DNA from: Sinohyriopsis cumingii
Taxonomy: Eukaryota > Mollusca > Bivalvia > Unionida > Unionidae
Reading direction: 5' to 3'
Assembly: GCA_028554795.2 (NCBI GenBank)
Contig: CM068829.1
Span: forward strand, 135,632,579-135,696,578
DNA length: 64,000 bases
Position numbers and translations under genes: made by a program. Position 1 is the first letter of the stretch; each line of letters begins with the position of its first letter. The notes under the pieces are model-generated. The model ran no database searches. It was not told where the DNA came from and saw only the letters and a list, made by a program, of their open reading frames with translations. This document shows, piece after piece, positions 44,881 through 58,805 of this stretch.

Positions 44881-46576
44881 CTTATAGTGGAATGCTGGTA
44901 TACTTTATGATCAAGAAGGATGGGTTGGGGTATGCATGTTGCATCTGAAAAAAGTGATGGAATTTTTGTTTACATAATATTTTAGTCATACAATATGAAT
45001 CATTTTCTATAGATTTAAGATGTATCAGATCAAGTTAAGAAAAATCATATATTCTGTTTCCTGGGAATGTACTAAAATTCACTGTTATTGTTTGATTTTT
45101 TGGTAGTAAGCTTACTTGGTATTTTTTTCTTTTTAACTTGAATACCTAATTTGTTAACATCCTATTCTAAATCTTCAGAGTTCTGTCTATTAAGTGACAA
45201 CTGTTGATACATGTAGGGAAGTTTTTGTTTATATCTTTTGATTTTTGTGATTCTGGAAGTTGCAGTATTTGTTGTTGTATTATAACCATTTCAGTAATTT
45301 AATGAATGCAGAGTATACTGCTCTATAAATGAAATTTAAGTGAAAATAATGTAAAAGTATGTTTCACTGCAAATATAAATTGTTTAAAATAATATATCAT
45401 TTATCATATGACTATTCAATTGTGGTAACTAGTATTCCATCCAATATCTATATATTAAAATATGTCTTTTCATACAGCTGGTGATCATTTAGATACAAGT
45501 CCAATTGAACATAATCAAATTATCAATGCAGGTGTTTTTATTAGTAGTAGTATTGCAAGTATAAGTGTTAGTATTAAGATTTCATATACAGGTATGATAA
45601 GTGTATCATAATGTTTAAATGATGCTCCTTGTTACAACATAAAATATGTTCATTGAAACAAATGGTTCACTGGTAAATTGGCAGCAAAGGTCTTCACTGA
45701 ATTATGTTGCATAAACTATTTTACAATAAAACATATATGATGCATCTCAATTATGATGAATGTGAGGAGGAGGATTAATAATAATGCAATTTAAGTTATC
45801 TTCATAACATAAGTTCTAGCAGATGTGTAATTTTTATGTGGTTCATCATCAGTTTGAAACTGGTCTGTGATTTCTGGATCTGGACATACCTGGTCCCCTG
45901 CTGTTGTGCTGCTATGGTCTTTACAGTTCATTAGGATATCAGTTACACTTGGTTTACATTTAGAACCCCATGGGATGGAATGCCCAGTTTGAAACTGAGA
46001 GAATGGTTAATTATCCATAATATAACTCCTGCAGTTATTATTAGGTTTGATATCAAGGTCTTTCTTTAAAAGCTTTTCAACTCAGGTTCTGTTCTACCAT
46101 ACAGATAAATAAAGTCAAATTCAAGGCTTTCAGATTTGTCCAGTTTGTTTCATGTGTTGCAGCAGACAGACTGTATATTGCCACTGTACCATATAAATAT
46201 CAGTGCTTAGTCTGCTCTCAGTTGCTGTGGTTTGATTAGTTACAAGTGTCATCACATGTGACTAATTATTGACCAATGTAATGAAACTTGTATAATTAGA
46301 AGGCTGTATTTAAAAACTCTAAAGATCTTAAAAAGAAAATTGGATCGGGGTAAGTAAAACCTTTTACTTTGACCATTTGGCTAGAAAATAATTTTCAATA
46401 AGTTTAAATTGGATAATAGTAATATAATAATTAATTACACAAATCAGAATAAAAGCTATTTGCATATCCCCTTACAGCTGTTGCTTTTTCATAGTACTAA
46501 GTAGAATAAAGTATAGTTAAGACAGATAAAGAAATATCCCGTCATATATACCTTACATCAAATAAAGAAACTCAAG
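44881..46576. other. Non-coding; end may be LINE 5' UTR
   Basis: AT-rich, no genes. The last few hundred bases before 46577 may be the 5' UTR of the I-like LINE. A boundary could not be set. Confidence 0.45.
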
Positions 46577-47926
46577 ATGGATAACAACAAAATTAATGTC
46601 ACATCATCAAATAGTTATCTCAGCTGCCTGGTCAACCTAAAGGCAGATAAACTAAGGCAAACTTACTCCGAAGCAGTCTCATCCCCCCTAAGAGAAAAAC
46701 GACAGATACAGTTCTTAACGCCAATTTTCAACTCGACCCCAACTGACTCGATGAGTAGACTCTACCTGTCACCAAGCGTAAACGAGAATGTGGACAATCT
46801 ACCGAGTAACCGCAAAACTACATCCGACATGAGTACCCAAACTGAGGAACAATACTCAACAAGCACAAAAACAACCCAGACCACGCTGGTTAAAAACACT
46901 AGCAGCCAGGGGACTCAAACTGAGAACCTACTAGATGAAACAGAACGCCCTCACCCTACCACAAATAAAGCAGTCACACACGACTCAACAAAAGGTAAGA
47001 ATAATAGGAAAACCAAATCCCAAATACCAGTTAGAAAGAATAAGGAACACACTAACTGTCAATACAAGACCCAGCAAGCCGGTTATGGACAACGAAACAA
47101 AGTCAGCTAAAGAGACAAACACCAGGGAAAAAAGACCAGTCTGCAAAATATCCAAAAGAAGAAACACCCCGCTGAACTGACTCTCTTCGTCAAGGGAGTA
47201 AATTCTAAAATAACGAAGTTAGCCTTTAAAACCATAGCATGGCAATTGAACAAACATCACCAAGGAGAATTCACGCTTAAAAGCACTAGAGACGACTTGC
47301 TGATAATCAAATGCACCACTGAACAACAGATTGCCAAATATATGGAAATTGAAAGAATAGGCCAAATAAATGTTCAGGTCACTAGACACAACAGAACAAA
47401 ACAACACATAGACCCAAACCCACCAAAAACACACAACAAAGGAGTCATATACGTATCAACTCAAAATAAAACCAATGAAATAGTAGACTACATAAGGAGT
47501 AAAGGACAGGAAGTAGAGAAAGCAATCCGCCTAAAAACAAGAAGGGGAAAGGATAGCACTGCAGTGGTACTCTTTTTTAAGGGCGCCACCCCAGAAACTA
47601 TCAAAATAGCCGAAAAACTCGAGGCTAAAAAAATTTTTGCTTTCAAAAACAAACCACGGTTCTGTGGCAACTGCAAAAATTGGGGGCATTACTCTAAGAG
47701 TTGCGGAAACCTATTCCGGTGCAATCAATGTGGTCTTCACCACCCAGACCGGAAAACATGTAGCGCCACCAATCAGCACTGCGCTAACTGTAGTGGTAAC
47801 CACAAACCAAACCACGCAGAATGCCCCAGGGCTCTTAGAGAAGCCCTAATAGTCGAATATATGATCTGCCATGGGGTAAACTATAAGCAGGCCAAAACAA
47901 AAATCAGGATACCAAAAACAAAATAA
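46577..47926 (+). pseudogene. I-clade LINE ORF1 (Gag-like), nearly intact
   Basis: ATG at 46577. The N-terminal third is Ser/Thr/Gln-rich with repeated STQTE, TTQTT and GTQTE motifs. A frame change near 47045-47105 and a TAA at 47108-47110 break it. From about 47180 it continues as a nucleic-acid-binding domain, then three Cys/His knuckles at 47659-47829 (CGNCKNWGHYSKSC, CNQCGLHHPDRKTC, CANCSGNHKPNHAEC), and stops at 47926. The ORF1 protein coats LINE RNA. The layout (ORF1 with three CCHC, ORF2 with EN, RT and RNase H) is that of I-like elements. Confidence 0.85.
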
Positions 47927-48013
47927 ATAGGTAGCACCCTCACTGGTAGGAAACACGCATAAAATGAAAACAACAGTAAATTAAACAAACTATTAAGACT
48001 TTTTGCACTAGAG

Positions 48014-51000
48014 ATGGATTCCAGAGCAGAAATCAAAATATGGCAATGGAATGCACGCGGCCTTAGGGCCCACGCTGACCAACTAAATAACAAAATACTT
48101 GAACAGGAAAGAAAACCAGATGTTATATGCATACAGGACACCCACCTAAATGATACCTCACGTATCGCAAACATCATAGGCTACAACACCAAATACCTAA
48201 AGCATCGATCCCCCACAGCAAGAGGAGGGGGGTTAGCAACCTTTGTTAGAGATGGAATTACATCAGAAATGCATAAATTAACAGATAGTAGACCGCCCAA
48301 TGACTTCGAAATACAGATAGTCAAAATAACCGCTCAAACTAAGCAGGTACTAATCGTTAACCTCTATGAAACAAATGAGCAGCGCAATTTAAGTGCAGAT
48401 GAAACAATCAAAATGATTAAAGACTGTGGAGAATGGGTGGTAATATGCCGGGACTTCAATGCGCACAATGAACTATGGGGGAGTCAAAAGACGGACATTA
48501 AAGGAAAAATTGTAGAAAAATGGGCACAAAAATGCAACTTAGTTTTTCTAAACAACGGAATGCACACCCGGACAGATGACAGAACAGGCCACACATCAGC
48601 AATAGACCTATCTCTATGCACACCAAGATTAGCAGGCATTTCTGATTGGCAAGTTGATGAAAGCGACCCTATGGGAAGTGACCATTACCTTATAAATATA
48701 GAAATACAAATTAGAATACCTCAAAATAAAGCGTCCTTCACACCAAGATGGAAATACGAACAGGCCAACTGGATTAGGTTCAAACAGATAGGTGACTCAA
48801 TCAACCCAGAAACCATATATCACCGGGACATTGACACCTTTAATGACAAATTAATAGAAACCATTAACACAATGGCCCAAGAAACAATTCCTAAAACTAA
48901 AGGAGTAGCACCCAAACCCACGGTGCCCTGGTGGAATAATGAATGTAAAATAGCAATTAAAGAGAAAAAAAGAGCTCTAAACAAATTCAAAAGAACTAAA
49001 AACAATAGGGACTTTAACTACTACAAGGAAAAGGAAAAAACTGCCAAACAAACTATTATGATAGCTAAACAAAACTCATGGAGAGAATTCTGCTCAAAAC
49101 TAGATATTAACACAAAATCGAAGGAGGTGTGGCAAAGAATTAAAAAAATGAGAGGCAAAACTAAATCAATAACCCCCAACATACCTGGACAAAACAACAA
49201 ACATAAGGCAGAATTATTCGCAAACTATTTCGCCAACATGTGTAGCAATACCAACTTAGAGGATAAGTTTAAAAATCATAAAAGGCAATTTGAGGAAAGC
49301 AACTCTGACAACATAAAGGAAGCAGGAAATAATGACGGCCCACTAAACCTTCCGTTTACAGAAGCCGAATGGAGAAAGGCCCTCGCCGGCAAAAAGACCA
49401 CATCCCCCGGGGAGGACACTTTGGGGTATGAAATGTACAAGAACCTACCCAAAAAACTTTTCACAATTGCACTTAACCTCATTAATAAAATATGGGAAAC
49501 CGGTACCATACCTATAAGATGGAAAAAGGCAGTAGTGGTCCCGATTCTTAAGCCTGGAAAACCCTCAAGCGATATAAAATCATACAGGCCCATATCACTA
49601 ACAGACAATATATGTAAAATAATGGAAATTATGGTAAACAACAGGCTGAAATACCATTTAGAAAGCAAAGGACTACTAGCTAATACACAGAGCGGGTTTC
49701 GCAACTACCGAAGCACAATAGACCAACTCATGAGACTAGAAACCGCTGTCAAATTAGCATCTAGAGAAAAATTTTAAAAATCCAGATATGTTACAGCCAT
49801 CTTCTTAGACATGGAAAAAGCATATGATCTAATGTGGACTAAGGGACTGATAAGTAAACTTAAACCATACGGAATAACTGGCAATATATACAAATTTATT
49901 GCTAACTTCCTAACCGATAGAAAGATACAAGTCAGACTAGGACAAGACTACTCCGAACGATACAAACTGGAAAATGGCACGCCACAATGAAGCGTGATCA
50001 GCCCAACTTTATTTAATATAATGATAAACGACCTGGAAACAGCGGTAAAACCCAACCACCTTGACTTATCCCAATTCGCCGATGACAGCGCCGTATGGAA
50101 AACTGGCAACCCGGCCAGCAGAGAAACGACCAAGCACCTACAAAAAGGACTAAACGATATAGGAAATTGGACAGATAAATGGGGATTTAAATTGTCACCT
50201 CTAAAAACAGTAGGCATAGTTTCCAATCCGGGGGGTGGCCACCCCCCACCCACTCCAAACTTAACCCTAAAGGGGGTACCCATCAAATTCGAAAAACAAG
50301 CAACACTCCTAGGTATGGTATTCGACCACGAACTCACGTGGGCAGCTCATATCCAAGAACTCGTAACGAAGTGCAAACGAGACATCAACCTCCACAGAAA
50401 CCTCAGAGGGGTGAATTGGGGGGTTGATCAAAAAACACTCGTTACCCTATATAGAGCACTTATAAGAGCAAAATTGGACTACGGTTGCCAGGTATATGGA
50501 GCGGCGAACGCCACGTTACTAAAGAAACTAGACACAGTCCAATCAAAAGCGCTAAGGGTATGCACCGGCGTCCTAAATGGTACCCCCACACAAGATATCT
50601 TAATAATAGTAGGAGAACCCCCGCTAGACCTAAGGCGGAAGGAATTGATGCTGCGATACTCGACTCGAATATCAATACACCAACCCAACCACCTCACGCT
50701 ACAAGCCCTCTTAGCATGCGACAAACCATTCGATACAAAAGGAAAAAATAAAAAAATACCTAGTGGGAAAATAATTATAGAATTAAAAAGGAAATTTCAA
50801 ATCGCAAATATCAACCCAGAAAAAATAAGGTACTACCCAGACCCCCCGTGGACCTGTCCCACACCACAAATAGATCTTAGCTTACGTAAACTAGGACAAA
50901 AACAAAATGACCCGATAGGACTAAGAGCATCAATACTAACGTACATTGACAACAAATACGAGACATACACGCAAATCTTCGCAGATGGATCAAAAACCAA

Positions 51001-51837
51001 AAATCCAAATAAAACTGCAGCAGGGATAGTGATCCCAAAATTAGATGTCACCGTTGGAAAAAGACTCCCAGACCAATGCGCTATATACACGGTAGAATTC
51101 ATGGCAATACTAATGGCATTAACATACATCAAAACATACCCCACAACTAAGGCAGTCATTCTAAGCGACTCTTACAGTGTACTACAATCGTTAGCAACGG
51201 ACCAATCCAAGAGCAGACCTAATATGATTAATCATGCAAGATCGCTACTTAAAGAGATTGAAAAAAACAACAAACACGTTGAATTCGTATGGATACCCTC
51301 TCACATCCATAATCCCAGGCAATGACAAAGCAGATGCAGAAGCAAAAAACGCCACAAACGAACCAAAAGCCCAAAATATAGCATACAGCGTCACTGAAAT
51401 CAATAACATGGGACAAGATCAATGACATGTGGCAAGAGCTATGGGAAAAATCGGATGCAAACAGTCTAATACACACGATGATGAAAAAAGTAAGTAGAAA
51501 AGTCGAAAGTCCGACCTTCAAAAATCCATACGATATAACAATAATAAATAGAATAAGAACAGGTAAAACACTATTGGCAGGATGCGCAGGAAAACACATA
51601 AAAAGGGGACCAACCGAAAACTGCCCCTACTGCCCAACTCCAGAAACAATCGCACACTTAATAAATATATGCCCCAAATACAACCAGGAAAGGGCCGAAC
51701 TAAAATCTCAACAGGAACAAATAGGAGAACGGTGGACATACCCGGAGTTACTTGTGGCAAAAAACAATAACATAGGAATGACCTATAATAACATCATGAC
51801 ATTCATTAACAAAATAGGCAAAAGGGGACAAATCTAA
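48014..51837 (+). pseudogene. I-clade LINE ORF2 (endonuclease, RT, RNase H)
   Basis: ATG at 48014. An APE endonuclease domain comes first: IWQWNARGLRAH, VICIQDTHL, GGGLATFVRD and GSDHYLINIEI. The RT has KPSSDIKSYRPISLTDNICK, TAIFLDMEKAYDLMW (motif A), NGTPQ...SVISPTLFNI and SQFADDSAVW (FADD catalytic). RNase H follows (QIFADGSKTKN, YTVEFMAILMAL, VILSDSYSVLQSL). A C-terminal CCHC-like region (CPYCPTPETIAHLINICPKY) ends at TAA 51837. Lesions: TAA at 49775, TGA at 49988 (in GTPQ-SVI) and a frameshift near 51310. It nicks the target and copies its RNA. The few lesions suggest a recent insertion. Confidence 0.92.
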
Positions 51838-52150
51838 ACCGAATGAAGGGTTGGGTATAAAGAGAGACCATGTAAAGAAATTAAAACCAATAAACCTAAA
51901 AGATCGAACCCAAAAAGAAAAAAACCAATCAAAATATTACAAATCACTGTTTGGGAATTGTGACGGCCGGCTCGGGCTAGTGGGTTCACAGACTGACACC
52001 GCCGCTCATAACCCGAACAATAAAAACCAGATAAGGACGAATATTACAAAATCACTGTTTTGGAATTATAATGGCATGCTAGGCCCCGTAGGTTCAAAAA
52101 AATAAAAAAAAAAAAATATAAAAAAATAAAAATAAAAAAAATATACATTA
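51838..52150 (+). repeat. LINE 3' UTR with imperfect ~105-bp duplication and A-rich end
   Basis: attacaaatcactgtttggg (51938) and attacaaaatcactgttttg (52043) head two imperfect units, each ending in a gggttcaca/ggttcaaaa-type segment. An A-rich run (52096-52140) then resembles a LINE tail, although related sequence could continue. Confidence 0.6.
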
Positions 52151-55100
52151 AAATAAATCACAAATAGCTAAGCTAAACAAAAATAACAGGTAAATAGCCA
52201 AGTGGTCAAAGCGAAGGGAAACAAAGGCAATCAAACCACCTCCCTCGAAGAAAACATCTCACGGCGAACATGGCAGTATCAAAAGGACGAGAAGACCAAA
52301 ACAGAAACGGACACGGGATAAGGCAGAAAGAGCTGAAATAAAGAAGAGCAGGAAAAGGCACAGAATGAAGTTAAACGTCCTAAGGCAGTAAAAGAAGAAA
52401 GAACAGGACACTTGCAGACCTTGGGGAATGAAGGCAGAAACAATGAAAAGAGTATGCCTCAAATAATCAAACCACCCCCACCCCCCAGTATGAAAAGAAT
52501 TGCCTTCCCGAAATCAAACAAAATAAATAAGGCCACCCCCCCCACATCTACTTATAAGTGTGAATGAGAAAGTGAGCGTGAATGTGTGTTGTCGGGATAT
52601 GTGGGAAAAGCAGAAAAACGAACAAAAATGTCTATAGCCATCACACAAATATAGCATACACACTCCCTACCCACCTTTTTTTTCTTTTCTTTTCTTTTTT
52701 TTTTTCTTTTTTACAAACAAATTTTACCACATAGGGCTTTCATTCTGACCCACGAAAGCCCTCTTTTGACCAACAACTTACTGGCCCTGAAACACACTGA
52801 TTGGTTTAAAGCCACACGTACGAAATACTTAACCAAATTGAGATCTCCAAAACAAAATAAAGGGCTACTAAAAGCCTACTAGATGTGAAAAAATTTCCGG
52901 AAAATTCAAGTACGCAAAGTACACAAAATTTAATAGACCTTACAAAAGATAGGAAAATTCACAACTCAGGAATATCTGAAGCGTATGTGACAATCACATG
53001 TTTGGCAAGATAGTACAGGAATAGCCCAATAAATATAGGGAACTGGGCATTGATTGCAACGAAAATTTAATAATACTGCTGCTGGTGTGCTTCGGTTACT
53101 GCCTGAAATGAGAGAGGAAGGAGATGCAGGATGCAGAAACAGACCACCAACGGAGTACAACGATGGAGAAGGTTGCAGCGACGAGAGCCTGGGCGGGACC
53201 TTTTGGGGCACCTGGGCTTCGGCTTGCTTGCTTGGGGGCATTGTATAAGTTAATCGCTAAATTCAAAAAGTACACAAACGTGTACAAACTAAACAGTCGC
53301 ACATACCGAAAGGTGCACGTGACTTTAATCCAATGAATGAATGAAATGTGTGCTAGAGGGTAGGGTTAACAGTTATACTCCCAATTATGTTTGTGATGAG
53401 CAAAAGCAGCTGCACAAATTTGAGCTTTTAGTTTGGTTCTGGTAGGGTCAAAGGATGCAGGTACATTTTACATTAATTTTTTACTAGAAATAGCTATTTT
53501 CAATATTTTTCTGTGACAAGGCAACTAAAAGAATCAGTATGTGCCTTATGCATGAATAAAGTTCACTAGTACTATAACAAATTAGCATACTTTTCATCAC
53601 CCCTCTACCATCAAGATTTTTTTATATTTACCTCTGTAGCAGACACAAATAAAAGTCGGCAGCTCATTTGCAGACTAAGTTACGCATATGATCTCCAATG
53701 CTCATCTAACTGTGACAGGCAGTCACCAACAAGCCAACCTATTTCCATGCCTAACTCAAAGTAAATCTGAACCACATTATAGATTTAGCTTATGTGTAAA
53801 TTTATAAATGCTAGGCTTGTGATAATTAGGTTCATGCCTTCTACCTTAAAAATTAGAGGGATGTCAAAATACGAAACTATCCAGTGAGACCTATGATGTT
53901 AATTTTAATCCCTATGGGATTTGTGACATAAAAAACCCAAATGCTTTATGTATTAAAAGGTAACTAATGGGGGCAGGATCTGCAGTGAATCAATGGTTAG
54001 TATGCTAGACTCCTGATAAAAATGTTTGTGTTAAAATCCTGTTATCAAGTCAACCAGGTTACCTACTGCAATGTACCCTTGCCTTACTCCAATTCCCTCA
54101 GTACTCAGTAAACAACTAGTGTTGCTGTACATAACAAAACCAGTCCATATTGATTTTACATATTTTACTAAATCCTGACAAAAATAATTCTCTAAATAAA
54201 GAATGATTAATATGTGATGGTCTCGCATGTAATCAAACTCTTCCAAGCTTTTAATGATATGAACCGATTTATCAATGTTTATCAAATTTGCATGAAAAAC
54301 TATTTCTTATTTGTCATCAAATATGTTCAATGTTTTGATCATATAAGCATTTCTGCTACATTAAATCAAAATAATCTTTTTGTCAGAAATAGAGCCCTTA
54401 TAGTATTTGCAAGGTCAACCAATCAGATGCAGAATTTGAGTTTAATATGAATGAATATTTTTTTACAAAATTGCTCTTTTGCTATATCTTGATGAGATAA
54501 ATCTATTCACCAAGTCTGATGAAATTAATGAGAAATAGTTTTAAGAGCAGTAGCAAGAATGGCTAGTGAGATGTAGAACCACCACATTATATGCATAGAT
54601 TTTGCTTATAGCCTCAGACATACAAGCAAATAATTAAACAAGTCAGATCTAAATTGGATCATAAACACTGTTGTGCAAATCATAAGAAACTCTGCCAATC
54701 AGATGCAAGGTCACTTCACTACCATACCTTTATCACACTCATAATAAGCATCATTGTGAAACTTGACTCTATAAGCCCAATGGCCAAGCATGATCAAACT
54801 TGAATCAGCAGTAGTGGTTATAACCTCATGTATTTGTATGTATCTTCACTTCTTCAATCTAGATCTCATTTATATAAGCATGTATTCTACGTTTAGTAAA
54901 AACTGCACTACATGTATAAATATTGCATGCGGTGGTAACATACTCAGATGAAAGATCACCTTATTATTATTAATGGTTAACACTCATCAAACTTCAAGGA
55001 CAACTTAATGATTTTAGCCTATATTGTGGAAGTATGGCTTTTAGGCTGGTTAAAAAACTCAACTAATCTTATACATGATCACATGTATATACTTGGATTT

Positions 55101-56980
55101 TCCTCATTATTAGATTTATCCAAGATGTTGATTTAAGCCCAAAACCAAGTTTTATATAAACAAATTGATCAGAACTATGGACTCCAAAGTAGCTAATTTC
55201 TTACTGTTGAAAGACAGAAGGGGATGTGAAATAAATAACACACTCTGGACCATTACATAAACCCACTTAGCCTTTTGACCAGTTGAGATAAAATATCAAC
55301 AATAATGTTAAATAAGATTGATAAATTATGTTTTCTCACATTACCTCTAGCCCTTTTCAACATGGATGGTATTTTTCTTCCACATATGTCAGCTCTTAAT
55401 TAGTGGCCCTTTCCCATCATGAATGTTGTAGGTGAAACTCTCAGAATTAGGCTTTTTAATTTATATCTGTAGAAGAAAAAAACTATTGGTCTGCATATAT
55501 CAATGTCACCATTTCTGTATTAGATTAAAATACCATATGTGTGTGTGTGTGTGTGTTAATTTTAGAATTTAAGCAAACTTGTCTCTATGCGTTTATTTTA
55601 AAACTGATGATGATAACACATAACAGGTTCAATGGATAAAATGTTATTTCTTACTTCTTACAACTGCTCATTATATCTGAATTTACATTCAATGTTTGTT
55701 TTAATTAACATATTTGGGATATTGGGCAAATTATTTATTTTGTAGTTTATCATTATATCATTTACCAGTCTTTTATCATTCAAATATGTAATATAGTACC
55801 ATTATACTGACTTCATATTCTATATGATATCCCAGCAATACATATTAAGAAGATAAGTGCAAATAAAAATGTTCAGAATGTAAAATTTACTCCAAGCTCA
55901 AAGAAGATCAGCAAAAGATAATATCCAACAAATTACCAAACAAAAAGCGAAGTTAACGCAGTTACCTTTATTATGATGTCTCCAACACCAACGGTACTGT
56001 ACAGCTACGTCTTCTGAGTTTTACCGTCATCTTGTCTTTCAAACCAGAATTAATTTCTTGAGCTCTTACAAAATGAAGAAACTTTTAAATACTATAATTT
56101 AAGCAGCTTCTTTACATGCCATCAGATAAATTATGGCACAGTGTTATGTCTGTCAGCAAAACGCAACTTCACATTTGGACGGCGCGCTGTGTGGGCATCG
56201 CCGACACAGCAACTGACATGAATTCTCTATTAGCAGACAATGATTCGGAATAAATCCTTCGCAAATCTAACATTCTCGATTTTTCATAGTTCCACTTTTC
56301 ATTGTTGCATCTGTTTGATTGTACAATTGCTAATGATGTTCAATGAATCAACTTCAATTCATCTGCTGTCTGAAATCCCGGTTCAGTTGGTATTTTCTTC
56401 CGCGCATGATGCCGTGTAAATAAAAGATACGGTCGACATTCAAAGTGGTTTAGGTTAATTTATTATTTTTCTTTATTAAGGTCATTTGCAGAAAGTGTTT
56501 CGCTAGGGTGAGAAAAAAAAATATAACAAAAAGAAAACTTTCTTTTCCAACGCTAATACTGTATATATTTCAATTTGTGATTGATGCTATAAATAAAAAA
56601 AAATGATAATAAAGCATTTTAGCCCGTGGCTTCGGCACGGCACTCGTTTTTGTGGGTTTTTTAAAATGTTGTTAGTGTTGTTTTGGGGTTGTTTTTTGTG
56701 TGTGTACCACACTAAAAAACATACCAGGTATTAGGCCTAACGTAGGAAAAGAAATTATCCTCTATTTATTACTATTCTTACTGTCAAATGACGCAAAAGT
56801 GATCAAATTGCTATTAAGATTTTGTTTTGTATAACACTTACCGCTCGTTTTCCTCGAGATAAAGCAGCCACTTCAAAATGATTATAAAATCTGTGACAGA
56901 TGAAAAACGTGGTTTAAATAATTCGTAATCGCCTGCCTTAAAATACTGTAGGAATTTGCTAATGTATTTCATGGCCCTCG
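52151..56980. other. Long stretch without recognised genes
   Basis: Features seen: pyrimidine-rich tract 52676-52712; inverted repeat agggctttc/gaaagccct at 52733-52762; a less AT-rich patch 53040-53250 with unconvincing ORFs; a possible tRNA-like SINE remnant at 53968-54130 (ggttagtatgctagactcct); (GT)n at 55540-55556. A CpG-richer patch at 55960-56450 could be the 5' end of an unseen gene. Confidence 0.45.
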
Positions 56981-57114
56981 TTTGAATAGATACCAACGAT
57001 CATGTATATCGACCAAATTTTGTATATTCCTGCCCACAATCATGTATTTTGTATTAAACCGTATATTACACGAGCGCTCTGTGGCAAACTCGGGGGGGGG
57101 GGGGGCGGGTCTCT

Positions 57115-57122
57115 ATTATACC
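57115..57122. repeat. 8-bp target duplication, left
   Basis: attatacc, repeated at 57329-57336. Confidence 0.9.
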
Positions 57123-57328
57123 CAGAGGCGTAGCTATGATATTTTGCGCCCGGGGACGAACTATAAAATTGGCGCCCCGGCCCCCTCCCCGTTTAATCAC
57201 ATTTTTTAATATTACACCTTGTTTACTTATTATAATGTAACGTTGTAAGCCTCATTTTGGCGCCCCTGTACCTTGGCGCCCGGGGACATATGTACTCCCC
57301 TTCCCCCCCCCCCCCAGCTACGCCTCTG
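57123..57328. mobile_element. hAT-type MITE
   Basis: 206 bp with perfect 13-bp terminal inverted repeats (cagaggcgtagct / agctacgcctctg) and a perfect 8-bp target duplication. The TIR start CAGxGGCG and the 8-bp duplication are diagnostic of hAT elements. It has no coding capacity. An internal direct repeat gcgcccggggac occurs near each end. It would have been moved by a hAT transposase encoded elsewhere. Confidence 0.93.
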
Positions 57329-57336
57329 ATTATACC
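57329..57336. repeat. 8-bp target duplication, right
   Basis: attatacc, exact copy of 57115-57122. Confidence 0.9.
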
Positions 57337-57489
57337 TGCTGTATCAGTTGAGAAATATATTGAACAGATCAGGCCCCAATACTCTCGCTCTGAAAAACAT
57401 TAAAATAATTATATGCAGAATATCGGTAGGTCTCCCTCTTGCCAAAAATGTCAGCACCATATATATTTTGCAAGTAATGTAATGGGTAT

Positions 57490-57494
<5 letters not shown>

Positions 57495-57521
<27 letters not shown>

Positions 57522-57540
57522 TTTTTTTTGGGGGGGGGGC
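57495..57540. repeat. (CA)n and homopolymers
   Basis: CA dinucleotide run followed by T and G runs. Confidence 0.9.
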
Positions 57541-58440
57541 AACGGACAGATGCCCCCATTTCCCAAAAAAAATAAAAAGTATTTTATATTTGTGTATTTC
57601 CCCCTCAGATGTGTTCTACGTTTTATTAAAACAAAATTTTATATAAAAAATTTAGTTTTTAGAATTTTTGATGGGGTATTTATGTTTCCATAGTGTTATC
57701 TAAAGGGTTGTTCGTCCGAGTCTGGTTTCCCTCACCTTGCTCGAAGTTCATTCCCTTGAAATGTTTTGTAACCTTTGCTATATGTCGCCTAGGTCTCAGT
57801 GTTTGCTATATGTAATGGTGTTATATTGTGTGTATGCTATATTTTCTTTATGTTTGAGACAGCAAGTATAGATCAAATATCTTTCCCAGTTGTATTTCTT
57901 CCTTTATGATGTTATATTGTATCTTTTAATTTGTTTTATGGTTTTCTAATTTTGACGATGGAATGGTGTACTATTTAGATTTTGTTTAAAAAAAATAATT
58001 TCCTATTTTATTATTCGAGTGATAATATGTGTCGTTCCTCATAATAGTCTTTAAAGATGTTGATAGGTAGGTTACGCTCGATCCAAGGTTCACGCTTCTT
58101 TATTCTCTATGTGTTTTTCCTGGGTCGCGTTAGGCCTCCTTTATTTAGTTTATCTGATTATGCTTTATTGAAAGATCCAAACGTATTTATGAGACCACAT
58201 TATTCTATAGTGGTCAACCATGCAGTGCGGGAGAAGTTAGTAGGGTTTTAAACTAAGTGTTATACAGTATGTATTTGTGTCTTTATTTTGTCTGTTTATG
58301 TTCTACATTGGGTGTTTTCAAAGACTCATGATGGGCCTATGCACTTCACTGAGCCCTGTGACTTAGCCCCATGATGTCATCGCCATTTACTTCCCCCTTA
58401 TATTTTCCCTGTATCCCTTCCTATATATGTCTTTAGAATT
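57541..58440. other. Unassigned, possibly LINE-related
   Basis: One 64-codon + ORF (58057-58251) that I do not recognise. No domain or repeat boundary is supportable. Confidence 0.4.
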
Positions 58441-58805
58441 TTCTTTCAGAGAAAGAAGAAAAAAAATTAAATTACAAAATTCTTTTATTTTTTTCTTTCT
58501 TCCTTTCTTCCCTTTTCTCTTTTAAAAAAAAAAAGTTATATGGGTTTCTTTGAAATATTTGAAATAGAATTTGAAATTTTCTTTGAAATATGGCTGTTGT
58601 GGGGTGCGAGGAGGGGGTATGGGTATGGCATCAGCTCGCAATTGCGCTACGCGACCCTTCGGTCTGTAATACCTATTCCTCCCTCCCCCTCTCTCCCCCA
58701 ATTCCAACATCAATTGCGTTATATCAACCTGACGGTAAGTATCTATTCGTCGTAAGACGTACTGAGTTCTTGTTGTGGTTAATATTCTTATTTTTACCAC
58801 GTATC

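Noticed and set aside
53968-54130. tRNA-like SINE remnant
   Set aside because: A-box-like and B-box-like words are present but weak, and no tail or target duplication was found. It is mentioned only within the gap entry.
55960-56060. Possible minus-strand first exon with a GT donor (ataaag|gtaact)
   Set aside because: Two frames compete, no acceptor or second exon could be found, and only mild CpG enrichment supports it.
56132-56220. Short + frame MAQCYVCQQNATSHLDGALC with a CxxC pattern
   Set aside because: Under 30 codons and no exon evidence. The Cys spacing can arise by chance.
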